A DNA stretch of 64,000 bases from positions 6,501,001 to 6,565,000 of the forward strand of contig NZ_JAZHSB010000001.1 in the NCBI RefSeq assembly GCF_036924715.1, given 5' to 3'. Source of the stretch: Bradyrhizobium sp. AZCC 1721. Its GTDB lineage: Bacteria; Pseudomonadota; Alphaproteobacteria; Rhizobiales; Xanthobacteraceae. Positions 16,216 to 24,788 of the stretch are shown here, piece by piece; position 1 is the first letter of the stretch, and each line of letters starts with the position of its first letter. The translations under genes were made by a program, and so were the position numbers. Below the pieces are notes generated by a model that was not told where the DNA came from, did not search any database, and saw only the letters and a program-made list of their open reading frames with translations.

Positions 16216-17092
16216 ACCCCTCTCCCCAACCCTCTCCCGCAAGGGGAGAGGGAGCCTGAAGAGTGTGCTCACCTCACTTCGAGTCGAAGGTCCCACACAG
16301 TGCATCACTCCTCCTCCCGGAAATCAGGAGCACGAGTGAGGGACCCATCGGCGGAAGGGTTCCCTCTCCCCTTGCGGGAGAGGGTTAGGGAGCGGGGTGC
16401 CGCTTGCTCCGCTGCCTCCGCGATCGTGAGAACCACGCCCTCAAGATTTTTCATCACGTCGTCGTTCGTGAAACGCAGCACACGATAGCCGCGCGACTCA
16501 AACCATCGATCGCGTGCGGCATCGTGTCGAATGCGCTCCTCAAAATCGTGGCTCTCGCCATCGACCTCAATGACGAGCTTGCAAGAGTGAGCAGCGAAAT
16601 CCGCGATGTAATTGCCCATCGGGACTTGGCGGCGAAATCCTAGCCCTGCGAGCCGTTTCGCTTTTAGATGGCGCCATAGCAACGTCTCCGCACGAGTCAT
16701 CTCGCGCCTTAAACGCTTGGCGCGATCGCGCTGAACCTTGCTTACCTCGTCGTGTGGCATACCCCTCTCCCCAGCCTCGAGAGCGAGCTTCGCTCGCCTC
16801 GGACCCCGCAAGGGGGGAGGGAGCCCGGTTAGCGTGCTCTCCTCACGTCGCATCATGGCTATCCCCGATGTGATTGGCACGAGTCAGGGAGGCACCGGCG
16901 GATGGGTTCCCTCTCCCCTTGCGGGAGAGGGTTAGGGAGAGGGGTGCCGCTTGCTCCGCTGCCTGCCGAATCGCGGCAGCGAGGCTGTCGACCGCGTTTC
17001 GAGTTTGGTTCGCACCGCGACGACTCTCTCCGGTCCGAGCCCGCGGCATACCCCCTCTCCCCAACCCTCCCCCGCAAGGGGGGAGGGAGCCC
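16216..17092. repeat. Cluster of five family B (CCCTCTCCCC-type) palindromic repeats
   Basis: Copies lie at about 16216-16255, 16359-16397, 16761-16825 (with a small internal hairpin insertion), 16906-16944 and 17050-17092, in alternating orientation. The shared core is CCCTCTCCC-TTGC/GCAA-GGGAGAGGG with a TTAGGGAG flank. Two of them are part of an 85-bp duplicated block (16333-16417 and 16880-16964, about 90% alike by eye). Another copy family member forms 62950-63080. These are REP-like elements that have accumulated around the inserted endonuclease gene. Confidence 0.85.
16305..16760 (-). CDS. DUF559 (Vsr-like) endonuclease-domain protein inserted in the urease operon
   Basis: 151 residues from the ATG at 16760. 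RAKRLRREMTRAETLLWRHL, then FRRQVPMGNYIADFAAHSCKLVIEVDGESH and RVLRFTNDDVMKNLEGVV, match the DUF559 family. This is a restriction-endonuclease-like fold related to the Vsr mismatch nuclease, with the acidic residues in YIADF and VIEVDGE. About 30 C-terminal residues (APRSLTLSRKGRGNPSADG onward) are encoded by a family B repeat and its flank, so the native end may lie near LTIAEAAEQ. Function is unknown; such genes are scattered as solitary mobile-like cargo. It separates ureB from ureC. Confidence 0.82.
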   Translation of the reverse strand: MPHDEVSKVQRDRAKRLRREMTRAETLLWRHLKAKRLAGLGFRRQVPMGNYIADFAAHSCKLVIEVDGESHDFEERIRHDAARDRWFESRGYRVLRFTNDDVMKNLEGVVLTIAEAAEQAAPRSLTLSRKGRGNPSADGSLTRAPDFREEE

Positions 17093-17138
17093 TACCCACG
17101 TGCTCACCTCACGAGCGATCACAGCGTGTCCCTGCAAA

Positions 17139-17444
17139 TCACAGCTTCCCCATCACCTCACCGCGGAAGCCGTAGATGGTGCGTTTGCCGGCAAGCGCCA
17201 CGAGTTGCACATCACGCGTTTGCCCCGGCTCGAAGCGCACCGCGGTGCCGGCGGCGATGTCGAGGCGCATGCCGCGGGATTTCTTGCGGTCGAATTTCAG
17301 TGCGGGGTTGGTTTCGAAGAAGTGATAGTGCGAGCCGACCTGGATCGGGCGGTCGCCGGTATTGGCGACGGTGAGCGTCACCGTCTTGCGGCCGGCGTTG
17401 AGTTCGATCTCGCCGTCCTTGATGAAGCGTTCGCCGGGGATCAT
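17139..17444 (-). CDS. ureB: UreB, urease beta subunit
   Basis: 101 residues, normal length. MIPGERFIKDGEIELNAGR, ANTGDRPIQVGSHYHFFETN and RLDIAAGTAVRFEPGQTRDV are the conserved UreB sequence. It packs between UreA and UreC in the (alpha-beta-gamma)3 enzyme. It starts nine bases after ureA. The gene ends 47 bp before the repeat cluster that precedes the DUF559 gene. Confidence 0.97.
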   Translation of the reverse strand: MIPGERFIKDGEIELNAGRKTVTLTVANTGDRPIQVGSHYHFFETNPALKFDRKKSRGMRLDIAAGTAVRFEPGQTRDVQLVALAGKRTIYGFRGEVMGKL

Positions 17445-17453
17445 GCGGTGCTC

Positions 17454-17756
17454 CTATCTGATCGGTTCATGCACGGTGACGAGCTTGGTACCATCCGGAA
17501 ATGTCGCTTCGACCTGGATGTCGTGGATCATTTCGGGAATGCCATCCATCACCTGCGCGCGGGTCAGGACCTGGGCGCCGGCCTGCATCAGTTCGGCGAC
17601 GGTGCGGCCGTCGCGGGCGCCTTCGACGATGAAGTCGGAGATGATGGCCACCGCCTCGGGGTGGTTGAGCTTGACGCCGCGCTCCAGCCTGCGGCGCGCC
17701 ACCATGGCCGCCATCGAGATCAAGAGCTTGTCCTTTTCGCGGGGGGAGAGATTCAT
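17454..17756 (-). CDS. ureA: UreA, urease gamma subunit
   Basis: 100 residues, normal length. MNLSPREKDKLLISMAAMVA, RGVKLNHPEAVAIISDFIVE and the C terminus TFPDGTKLVTVHEPI are typical of UreA. It lies between ureD (40 bp upstream) and ureB (9 bp downstream) on the same strand. Confidence 0.97.
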   Translation of the reverse strand: MNLSPREKDKLLISMAAMVARRRLERGVKLNHPEAVAIISDFIVEGARDGRTVAELMQAGAQVLTRAQVMDGIPEMIHDIQVEATFPDGTKLVTVHEPIR

Positions 17757-17796
17757 GCGGGCACTCTGGTGATTGTCTCTAATTGAGCCACAGCGG

Positions 17797-18633
17797 TTAA
17801 TTAAGCCAAAGTCTTGGTAGCGCTGCGGCGCTGGCGCGGCCGAGCACCGTCATCATGTCGGCGCGGAGCCGGGCGGCATCTTGGGCACAGAAGCGCGCCA
17901 TTGCAAATCCATTCCAGCAGGAGATGCCGACCTCGCCGACGAACGTTTCCGAGGCTTCGCGGATGCGCTCCACGACTGCCTCATCGCCGGGCACGATCAG
18001 CGCGGTGCCGATGGCAACGCCGCCATTGGCCACGGCCGGCCGCGCCAGCTTTGCGCCGATGTCGCCGTCCAGCCGGATGGTCTCCGCGAACACCAGCTTG
18101 CCGCCGCGGCGCAGGCGCCAGCGGTCGACGAACTCGCCGTGCCGCATCGTTTCACCCATCGCGGCGCGGCCGAACACGACGATTTCGCAGAGCAGAAGCG
18201 AGGCGTCTTCGGCCAGGTCGATGTCGATGCGGCGGATAATCCGAGCACGGTCAAACAGGATGGTCTCCTGCGGCAGCCAGGCGAGCTGCGCGCCCGCTTC
18301 CGCCTTCAGGGCGATGCCGAGCTGCGCGGCGGGACCGGGCGCGCGATAGACCTTTTCGGCCGCCGCCGTCGTCAGCGTCAGCCGGGTGCCCTCGCCTGCC
18401 CTGATGTCGATGTCGAAACGGTCGCCGCCGGCAATACCGCCGGCGGTGTTGACGAACACGCCCGACAGGCCCTCTGTTTCAGGTGAAGGAAAGCGCACGC
18501 GCAGCGAGCCGGATTCATGCAAGTCGCCGCGGCGGGTGACGCCATCCTGCAGATGCACGCCGAACCGCACCGCGCCCTGGGCCCGGTTGGCAGCGAACGT
18601 TGCTGAAGCCGTGCGCGTGATATCGGTCCGCAT
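17797..18633 (-). CDS. ureD: UreD (UreH), urease accessory protein
   Basis: 278 residues. The core motifs of UreD are present: LRVRFPSPE, FVNTAGGIAGGDRFDIDI, LTLTTAAAEKVYRAPG, AWLPQETILFDRARI and FVDRWRLRRGGKLVFAE. UreD is the scaffold on which UreF and UreG assemble on the apo-urease. It begins 36 bp after the stop of urtE, so urea import and hydrolysis genes form one long minus-strand array. ATG at 18633 precedes MRTDITRTASATFAANRAQG, a normal N terminus. Confidence 0.95.
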   Translation of the reverse strand: MRTDITRTASATFAANRAQGAVRFGVHLQDGVTRRGDLHESGSLRVRFPSPETEGLSGVFVNTAGGIAGGDRFDIDIRAGEGTRLTLTTAAAEKVYRAPGPAAQLGIALKAEAGAQLAWLPQETILFDRARIIRRIDIDLAEDASLLLCEIVVFGRAAMGETMRHGEFVDRWRLRRGGKLVFAETIRLDGDIGAKLARPAVANGGVAIGTALIVPGDEAVVERIREASETFVGEVGISCWNGFAMARFCAQDAARLRADMMTVLGRASAAALPRLWLN

Positions 18634-18669
18634 CCGTCCCCCAAACGGTGTATGCCGCGCTCGAAAACG

Positions 18670-19365
18670 TTACAGCGCCATCTGGCGACTGATCTCCGCG
18701 GGATCGAGATTGGCGCGGTCGCAGGCATATTTCACGGCGCCGCGGTCCATGACCGCGAAATTGTCGCCGAGCTCGCAGGCAAAGTCGAGATATTGTTCGA
18801 CCAGCACGATCGCGATGTTGCCGAGGCTGCGCAGGTAAGAGATCGCGCGGCCGATGTCCTTGATGATCGAGGGCTGAATGCCTTCGGTCGGCTCGTCCAA
18901 TAGCAACAGTCTCGGCCGCATCACCAGCGCACGGCCGATCGCGAGCTGCTGCTGTTGGCCGCCGGAGAGATCGCCGCCGCGCCGCCCCAGCATCGTATTG
19001 AGCACCGGAAACAGTGAAAACACGTCGTCGGGGATATGGCGATCCTCGCGCTTGAGCGGCCCGAAACCGGTCTTGAGATTTTCCTCAACCGTGAGCAGCG
19101 GAAAAATTTCGCGGCCCTGCGGCACGAAGCCGATGCCGCGCCGGGCGCGTTCATAAGGTTTCAGACCGGTGATATCGTGACCATCAAGCGCGATCGAGCC
19201 ACTGGCGATCGGATACTGGCCGACCATCGCGCGCAGCAGCGAGGTCTTGCCGACGCCGTTGCGGCCCAGCACGCACGTCACTTTGCCGGGCTCGGCGGAC
19301 AGCGAGACGCCGCGCAGGGCTTGCGCCGCGCCGTAGTAGAGATTGATGTTGTCGACCTTCAGCAT
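18670..19365 (-). CDS. urtE: UrtE, urea ABC transporter ATP-binding protein
   Basis: 231 residues from the ATG at 19365 (MLKVDNINLYYGAAQALRGV). Walker A is GRNGVGKTS, the ABC signature LSGGQQQQLAIGRAL, and Walker B LLLLDEPTEGIQPSI. The motif EGIQPSIIKDIG is typical of UrtE. The frame is open upstream to 19524 but that part is repeat DNA (19386-19504). It pairs with UrtD to energise urea import. Confidence 0.96.
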   Translation of the reverse strand: MLKVDNINLYYGAAQALRGVSLSAEPGKVTCVLGRNGVGKTSLLRAMVGQYPIASGSIALDGHDITGLKPYERARRGIGFVPQGREIFPLLTVEENLKTGFGPLKREDRHIPDDVFSLFPVLNTMLGRRGGDLSGGQQQQLAIGRALVMRPRLLLLDEPTEGIQPSIIKDIGRAISYLRSLGNIAIVLVEQYLDFACELGDNFAVMDRGAVKYACDRANLDPAEISRQMAL

Positions 19366-19385
19366 GCCCTCGGCCTTCCCCATCT

Positions 19386-19504
19386 CGTGTCCCGCGCGCG
19401 GTGCAGCACGCAGTGATGCACCGCAGATGCGGGACCCAGAGTGGGTCCCGGGTCTACAGCGCACCATTTCGCTGCGCTCATGCTGCGCTGTGCCCGGGAC
19501 ACGA
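19386..19504. repeat. Palindromic intergenic repeat between urtD and urtE
   Basis: It contains TGCAGCACGCAGTGATGCA, the palindrome GGGACCCAGAGTGGGTCCC and GCAGCGAAATGGTGCGCTG-like arms, and ends GTGCCCGGGACACGAAAC. This is the pattern of a common Bradyrhizobium intergenic repeat as I remember it. It fills most of the urtD-urtE gap and can fold into several hairpins in the mRNA. Confidence 0.7.
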
Positions 19505-19526
19505 AACTGAGTATTTGCTTCCACGC

Positions 19527-20288
19527 CTATCTTCCCAGATACACTTCGATCACGCGCTCATTCGATGAGACTTGATCGATGCTCCCCTCCGCCAGCACCG
19601 TGCCTTCGTGCAGGCAGGTGACCTTGACGCCGAGTTCGCGCACGAAGGTCATGTCGTGCTCGACGACCATAACGGTCTTTTCCTTGTTGATTTCCTTCAG
19701 AAGCTCGGCGGTCTGATGCGTCTCGACGTCGGTCATGCCCGCGACCGGCTCGTCGACCAGCAGCAGTTTTGGGTCCTGTGCCAGCAGCATGCCGATCTCC
19801 AGCCACTGCTTCTGGCCATGTGACAGGCTGCCCGCAAGACGGTTGCGTGCATCGGTCAGGCGGATGGTCTCGAGCACGCGGTCGATCCGCTCGGATTCGT
19901 CTCTGCTGCCGCGCCAGAACAGCGTGCCCCTGACGCTGTGATCGACATTGAGCGCCAGCAACAGATTGTCCTCGATGGTCTGGCTCTCGAACACCGTCGG
20001 CTTCTGGAATTTGCGGCCAATGCCGAGTTCGGCGATATGGGTCTCATCCAGCCGCGTCAGGTCGGTCATGCCATCGAACAGCACTGTGCCTTCGTCCGGC
20101 TTGGTCTTGCCGGTGATGATGTCCATCATCGTGGTCTTGCCGGCGCCGTTCGGGCCGATGATGGCGCGCATCTCGCCTGGCTCCAGGGTGAGCGACAGAT
20201 TGTTGATGGCGTGAAAGCCGTCGAACGAGACATGCACGCCGTCGAGGTAGAGCAGCGCCGAAGTGGTCCTTCCCTCCATGACACTCAT
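19527..20288 (-). CDS. urtD: UrtD, urea ABC transporter ATP-binding protein
   Basis: 253 residues from the ATG at 20288 (MSVMEGRTTSALLYLDGVHV). Walker A is GPNGAGKTT, the signature-like motif LSHGQKQWLEIGMLL (SHGQ, as is usual in UrtD), and Walker B KLLLVDEPVAGMTD. It starts four bases after the urtC stop codon, so coupling to urtC is likely. The LivG-like group assignment is clear. Confidence 0.96.
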   Translation of the reverse strand: MSVMEGRTTSALLYLDGVHVSFDGFHAINNLSLTLEPGEMRAIIGPNGAGKTTMMDIITGKTKPDEGTVLFDGMTDLTRLDETHIAELGIGRKFQKPTVFESQTIEDNLLLALNVDHSVRGTLFWRGSRDESERIDRVLETIRLTDARNRLAGSLSHGQKQWLEIGMLLAQDPKLLLVDEPVAGMTDVETHQTAELLKEINKEKTVMVVEHDMTFVRELGVKVTCLHEGTVLAEGSIDQVSSNERVIEVYLGR

Positions 20289-20292
20289 GCGC

Positions 20293-21459
20293 TCACTCCG
20301 CCGGCTTCGGTTCGCCGACGCCGTCTTCGAGGGCAGCGCTTTCGGCATTGGCTTTCTCGGCTGCCTTCCGGGACTCCCGCCAGGCGTTGAAGGTGCCGAC
20401 GATCCCCTTTGGCAGCAGCAGCGTCACCAGGATGAACAGCGCGCCCAGCATGAACAGCCAGTACGGCGCCAGCGGGCCTGAGGTGAAGTAGGTTTTTGCG
20501 TAGTTGACGACGACCGCGCCAAGCGCGGCGCCCACCAGCGTGCCGCGGCCGCCGACGGCGACCCAGATCACCGCTTCGATGGAGTTGCCCGGTGCAAATT
20601 CGCTCGGATTGATGATGCCGACCTGCGGCACGTAGAGCGCGCCGGCGACGCCGGCCATGCAGGCCGACAGCGTGAACACGAACAGCTTGTAGGACTCGAC
20701 GCGGTAGCCGAGGAAACGGGTACGGGACTCGGCGTCGCGGATTGCAATCAAGACCTTGCCGAGCTTCGACGTCACGACCGCCCGGCAGATCAGGAAGGCC
20801 ACGATCAGCGCCAGGCAGCTCAGCGCGAACAGAGCGGCGCGGGTGCCGTCGGCCTGCACGTTGAAGCCGAGGATGTCCTTGAAGTCGGTCAGGCCGTTAT
20901 TGCCGCCGAAGCCGAAATCGTTGCGGAAGAACGCCAGCAGCAGCGCATAGGTCATGGCCTGGGTGATGATCGAGAGATAGACGCCGGTGACGCGTGAGCG
21001 GAACGCCAGCCAGCCGAAGCAGAACGCGAGCAGGCCGGGAACAAGAACGACCATCAGCGCCGCAAACCAGAACATATCGAAGCCGTGCCAGTACCAGGGC
21101 AGCGCCGGATAGTTCAGAAACACCATGAAGTCGGGCAGGATCGGATTGCCGTAGACGCCGCGGCTGCCGATCTGGCGCATCAGGTACATGCCCATGGCGT
21201 AGCCGCCGAGCGCGAAGAACGCGCCGTGGCCGAGCGAGAGAATGCCGCAATAGCCCCAGATCAGGTCGATTGAGAGCGCCAAAATGGCGTAGCAGGCGTA
21301 TTTGCCGAACAGCGCGACCAGATAGGTCGGCACTTGCAGCGCCGAGCCTGCAGGCAGCAGGAGATTGGAGAGCGGGATCAGCACGCCGAGGCCGGCGACC
21401 ACCACCAGGAAGACGGTGGCGCTGCGATCGAGCGAGCGCGTGAGGATATGCGGCGTCAT
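20293..21459 (-). CDS. urtC: UrtC, urea ABC transporter permease
   Basis: 388 residues, LivM type. About ten hydrophobic helices; YCGILSLGHGAFFALGGYAMGMYL is the conserved permease motif (in part: LSLGHGAFFALGGYAMG), with ESRTRFLGYRVESYKLF and EAVIWVAVGGRGTLVGA nearer the C terminus. The start ATG at 21459 overlaps the urtB stop by four bases (ATGA type). Confidence 0.96.
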   Translation of the reverse strand: MTPHILTRSLDRSATVFLVVVAGLGVLIPLSNLLLPAGSALQVPTYLVALFGKYACYAILALSIDLIWGYCGILSLGHGAFFALGGYAMGMYLMRQIGSRGVYGNPILPDFMVFLNYPALPWYWHGFDMFWFAALMVVLVPGLLAFCFGWLAFRSRVTGVYLSIITQAMTYALLLAFFRNDFGFGGNNGLTDFKDILGFNVQADGTRAALFALSCLALIVAFLICRAVVTSKLGKVLIAIRDAESRTRFLGYRVESYKLFVFTLSACMAGVAGALYVPQVGIINPSEFAPGNSIEAVIWVAVGGRGTLVGAALGAVVVNYAKTYFTSGPLAPYWLFMLGALFILVTLLLPKGIVGTFNAWRESRKAAEKANAESAALEDGVGEPKPAE

Positions 21460-23069
21460 GCTTCCACCGCCCGGCCCTTCAGCGCGAACAGGCCGCGCGG
21501 ACGCTTCTGGATGAACAGGATGATCAGCACCAGGATGGCGATCTTGCCGAGCACGGCGCCGGCCACCGGCTCCAGGAACTTGTTGGCGATGCCGAGCGTG
21601 AAGGCGCCGACCAGCGTGCCCCAGAGATTGCCGACGCCGCCGAACACGACGACCATGAAGCTGTCGATGATGTAGCTCTGGCCGAGATTGGGGCTGACAT
21701 TGTCGATCTGCGACAGCGCCACGCCGGCAATCCCGGCGATCCCCGAGCCGAGGCCGAAGGTCAGCGCATCGACGCGCGAGGTGGCGATGCCCATCGAAGC
21801 CGCCATGCGCCGGTTCTGCGTCACCGCGCGCATCTCGAGCCCGAGCGCGGTGTAACGCAGCATCGCGAGCAGGATGACGAACACCGCGAGCGTGAAGCAG
21901 AGGATCCAGAGCCGGTTATAGGTGATGGTGATCTGCCCGAGCTCGAACGCGCCGCTCATCCAGGAGGGATTGCCGACCTCGCGGTTGGTGGGGCCGAACG
22001 CGGTGCGCACGGCCTGCTGCAATACCAGCGACAGACCCCAGGTCGCGAGCAGCGTTTCCAGCGGACGGCCATAGAGGAAGCGGATGATGCCGCGCTCGAT
22101 CGCTACGCCGACGGCGCCCGCGACGAGGAACGCCAGCGGCACCGCGATCAAGAGCGAATAATCGAACAGGCCGGAATAATTGCTGCGAATGACTTCCTGC
22201 ACCACGAAGGTGGTGTAGGCGCCCAGCATCACCATCTCGCCATGGGCCATGTTGATGACGCCCATGACGCCGAAGGTAATGGCGAGGCCGATCGCGGCCA
22301 GCAACAGCACCGATCCCAGCGACAGGCCGTACCAGGCGTTCTGCACCATCGACCACATCGCAAGATTGCTCTGGATCGAGGCGATCGCGCTGGCTGCGGC
22401 GCGCGCGACATTGGGCGGCAGGTCGTTGCCCAAGCCCGTCAGCAGCGCCATCGCCTCCTGATCGCCGCGCGCCTTGACGACGGCAACCGCCTCGAGCTTC
22501 TCGACCTCGGTCGCGTCAGACTTGTAAAGCAGGATGGCGGCGCGGGCTTCCGCGAAGGCGGCCTTGACGGACTTGTTGGTCTCTTTCGCCAGGGCGCCGT
22601 CGATTACGGGCAGCGCGCTCTCCTCATGGCTCTTGAACACCGATTGCGCCGCCGCAATCCGTTTGGCCGGATCGGGTGACAACAGCGTCAGCCCACCGAG
22701 CGCGGCCTCGACGGCGCGGCGCAAGCGGTTGTTGAGCCGGACGGCAGCCGCATTGTCCGGCAGCTTGTCTACGGCAGCGCCGGTTGCGGCATCGATGACC
22801 TTGCCGTCGGTCTGCGTGATGAAAACCTTCTTGGTATCCGGATCGGCGGACAGCCTTCCGTCCTGCAGCGCACTGATGATCGGAAAGGCGAGCGCATTGC
22901 CCGAGGTCGCGACCGCGCCGATCGCTTCATCGGTGTCGGAAAAATCGTCGTTGGCGAACTTGGCGACCGCGTCTTCGAACGGGCCCGCCAGCGCCGGCGC
23001 CGCAAAGGCTGCAGCCAAAAGGATCGCGAGCAAAAGCGCGCGAAGGCGATCAAGGAAATTGGCAGACAC
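21456..23069 (-). CDS. urtB: UrtB, urea ABC transporter permease with periplasmic N-terminal domain
   Basis: 537 residues from the GTG at 23069. A signal-like helix (LLLAILLAAAFAAPALA) precedes a soluble domain of about 200 residues with HEAT-like helices (FEDAVAKFANDDFSDTDEAI to VARAAASAIASIQSNL). The LivH-type permease follows (GVMGVINMAHGEMVMLGAYT, GLEMRAVTQNRRMAASMGI, FGGVGNLWGTLVGAF). This two-part build is characteristic of UrtB. GTG has GGGG six bases upstream; an ATG at 23126 in the same frame would put charged and Ala-rich residues in front of the signal helix. It is separated from urtA by a tandem-repeat region. Confidence 0.94.
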   Translation of the reverse strand: MSANFLDRLRALLLAILLAAAFAAPALAGPFEDAVAKFANDDFSDTDEAIGAVATSGNALAFPIISALQDGRLSADPDTKKVFITQTDGKVIDAATGAAVDKLPDNAAAVRLNNRLRRAVEAALGGLTLLSPDPAKRIAAAQSVFKSHEESALPVIDGALAKETNKSVKAAFAEARAAILLYKSDATEVEKLEAVAVVKARGDQEAMALLTGLGNDLPPNVARAAASAIASIQSNLAMWSMVQNAWYGLSLGSVLLLAAIGLAITFGVMGVINMAHGEMVMLGAYTTFVVQEVIRSNYSGLFDYSLLIAVPLAFLVAGAVGVAIERGIIRFLYGRPLETLLATWGLSLVLQQAVRTAFGPTNREVGNPSWMSGAFELGQITITYNRLWILCFTLAVFVILLAMLRYTALGLEMRAVTQNRRMAASMGIATSRVDALTFGLGSGIAGIAGVALSQIDNVSPNLGQSYIIDSFMVVVFGGVGNLWGTLVGAFTLGIANKFLEPVAGAVLGKIAILVLIILFIQKRPRGLFALKGRAVEA

Positions 23070-23178
23070 AATACGACCCCGGCAGGAGTATGGGGAGAAG
23101 GCGGCGGCAGCGCCGCCTTCTCCCATCGTTCTCTTCGAAGAACTCTTGGAAGTTCTTTATTGCAACTCAGGCGATCCT

Positions 23179-23259
23179 GATTCTGTCGGATCAGATCGGG
23201 GTCATGATCCTGTCGGATCAGACCGGGATCATGATCCAATCGGATCAGATCGGGATCAG
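23179..23259. repeat. Three tandem 27-bp repeats between urtA and urtB
   Basis: Units 23179-23205, 23206-23232 and 23233-23259 share GATxCxxTCGGATCAGAxCG followed by GGxTCA. The third unit contains the urtA stop codon (23256-23258). The GATC-rich units can form hairpins on the RNA and may decouple expression of the abundant binding protein from the permease. Confidence 0.88.
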
Positions 23260-24572
23260 GAGCCCTGACCGCCGCACTTGTTGGTCTTGGTGTTGTAGTT
23301 GCCGCACTTCTTGCCAACCCAGTCGCCGATCAGGTCCTTGGAGCCCTCGAGCTCCTTCGACCAGGCGTCGCCAGCGACAAGGCCCGGGGTCTTCCACACC
23401 ACGTCGAACTGGCCGTTGGCTTTGATTTCGCCGATGAACACCGGCTTGGTGATGTGATGGTTAGGCAGCATCTTGGAGGTGCCGCCGGTCAGGTTCTTGG
23501 CTTCGATGCCGGGCAGCGCGTCGATCACCTTGTCCGGATCGGTCGACTTCACCTTCTCGACCGCCTTGACCCACATGTCGAAGCCGATGACGTGCGCTTC
23601 CATCGGATCGTTGGTCACGCGCTTCGGATTCTTGGTGTAGGCCTGCCAGGCCTTGATGAACTTCTCGTTCTCGGGCGACTTGATCGACTGGAAGTAGTTC
23701 CAGGCGGCGAGATGGCCGAGCAGCGGCTTGGTGTCGATGCCGGCGAGTTCTTCTTCACCGACCGAGAACGCGACCACCGGAATGTCGGTCGCCTTGATGC
23801 CCTGGTTGCCGAGCTCCTTGTAGAAGGGAACGTTGGCGTCGCCGTTGATGGTGGAGACCACGGCGGTCTTCTTGCCGGCGGAGCCGAACTTCTTGATGTC
23901 GGCCACGATGGTCTGCCAGTCACTATGACCAAACGGCGTGTAGTTGATCATGATGTCTTCCTGCTTGACGCCCTTCGACTTCAAGTAGGCTTCGAGGATC
24001 TTGTTGGTGGTGCGCGGATAGACGTAGTCGGTGCCGGCCAGAACCCAGCGCTTCACCTTCTCGTCCTTCATCAAATAGTCGACGGCGGGAATCGCCTGCT
24101 GGTTCGGCGCAGCACCGGTGTAGAACACGTTGCGCTCGCTCTCCTCGCCCTCGTATTGCACGGGGTAGAACAGGATCGAGTTCAGTTCCTTGAATACCGG
24201 GAGCACGGACTTGCGCGACACCGAGGTCCAGCAGCCGAACACGACCGAAACCTTGTCCTTGGTGATCAGCTCGCGCGCCTTTTCGGCAAACAGCGGCCAG
24301 TTCGAGGCGGGGTCGACGACGACAGGCTCAAGCTTTTTGCCGAGCACGCCGCCCTTCTTGTTCTGCTCCTCGATCAGGAAGAGAATGGTGTCCTTCAGCG
24401 TGGTTTCGCTGATGGCCATGGTGCCGGAAAGAGAATGCAGGACGCCGACCTTGATGGTCTCCTGCGCCTTGGCGTTCGAGAACGCAGCCAGACCCAAAAC
24501 CAGGCCGGCAGTGGCCGCTAGCCAGCGGCGGCGGCTCAGCGTCGCTATATCGTGAGTCAATTTTGTAAGCAT
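23256..24572 (-). CDS. urtA: UrtA, urea-binding periplasmic protein
   Basis: 438 residues. The N terminus has an RR-containing signal (LSRRRWLAATAGLVLGLAAF then AKA cleavage). The mature sequence begins QETIKVGVLHSLSGTMAISE and continues with VVFGCWTSVSRKSVLPVFK, PVQYEGEESERNVFYTGAAP and WVLAGTDYVYPRTTN, the standard UrtA/FmdD-type binding protein. A C-terminal pair of Cys (KCGNYNTKTNKCGG) is typical. Start ATG at 24572 has GGGAGATGAC upstream. A sigma-54 promoter at 24644-24659 should drive the urt genes under nitrogen limitation. Confidence 0.97.
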   Translation of the reverse strand: MLTKLTHDIATLSRRRWLAATAGLVLGLAAFSNAKAQETIKVGVLHSLSGTMAISETTLKDTILFLIEEQNKKGGVLGKKLEPVVVDPASNWPLFAEKARELITKDKVSVVFGCWTSVSRKSVLPVFKELNSILFYPVQYEGEESERNVFYTGAAPNQQAIPAVDYLMKDEKVKRWVLAGTDYVYPRTTNKILEAYLKSKGVKQEDIMINYTPFGHSDWQTIVADIKKFGSAGKKTAVVSTINGDANVPFYKELGNQGIKATDIPVVAFSVGEEELAGIDTKPLLGHLAAWNYFQSIKSPENEKFIKAWQAYTKNPKRVTNDPMEAHVIGFDMWVKAVEKVKSTDPDKVIDALPGIEAKNLTGGTSKMLPNHHITKPVFIGEIKANGQFDVVWKTPGLVAGDAWSKELEGSKDLIGDWVGKKCGNYNTKTNKCGGQGS

Positions 24573-24643
24573 GAAATGTCATCTCCCTGACGCAGGCGTT
24601 GAACGCTGCGAACGGCCCCACGGCCGCCTGCGTTTAAGGGAAT

Positions 24644-24659
24644 CGCAAGAACCATGCCA
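24644..24659 (-). promoter_or_regulatory. Sigma-54 (RpoN) promoter of urtA
   Basis: On the minus strand TGGCAT-GGTTC-TTGCG (24659-24644) matches the RpoN consensus TGGCAC-N5-TTGCA with the invariant GG and GC exactly ten bases apart. The expected transcript start, near 24633, leaves about 60 bases before the urtA ATG, where GGGAGATGAC supplies the ribosome-binding site. Confidence 0.7.
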
Positions 24660-24788
24660 TCGCTCGATGGCCGGATAAACTCCTATAATCGCTTGGAAAT
24701 TCCGGCTATGCGAAAACCGCCGGCGAGAAATCTGCCTACTTATTAGACAGCGTAAATGTATGCTTTGGCGGCAAACCATCTACTTTTT

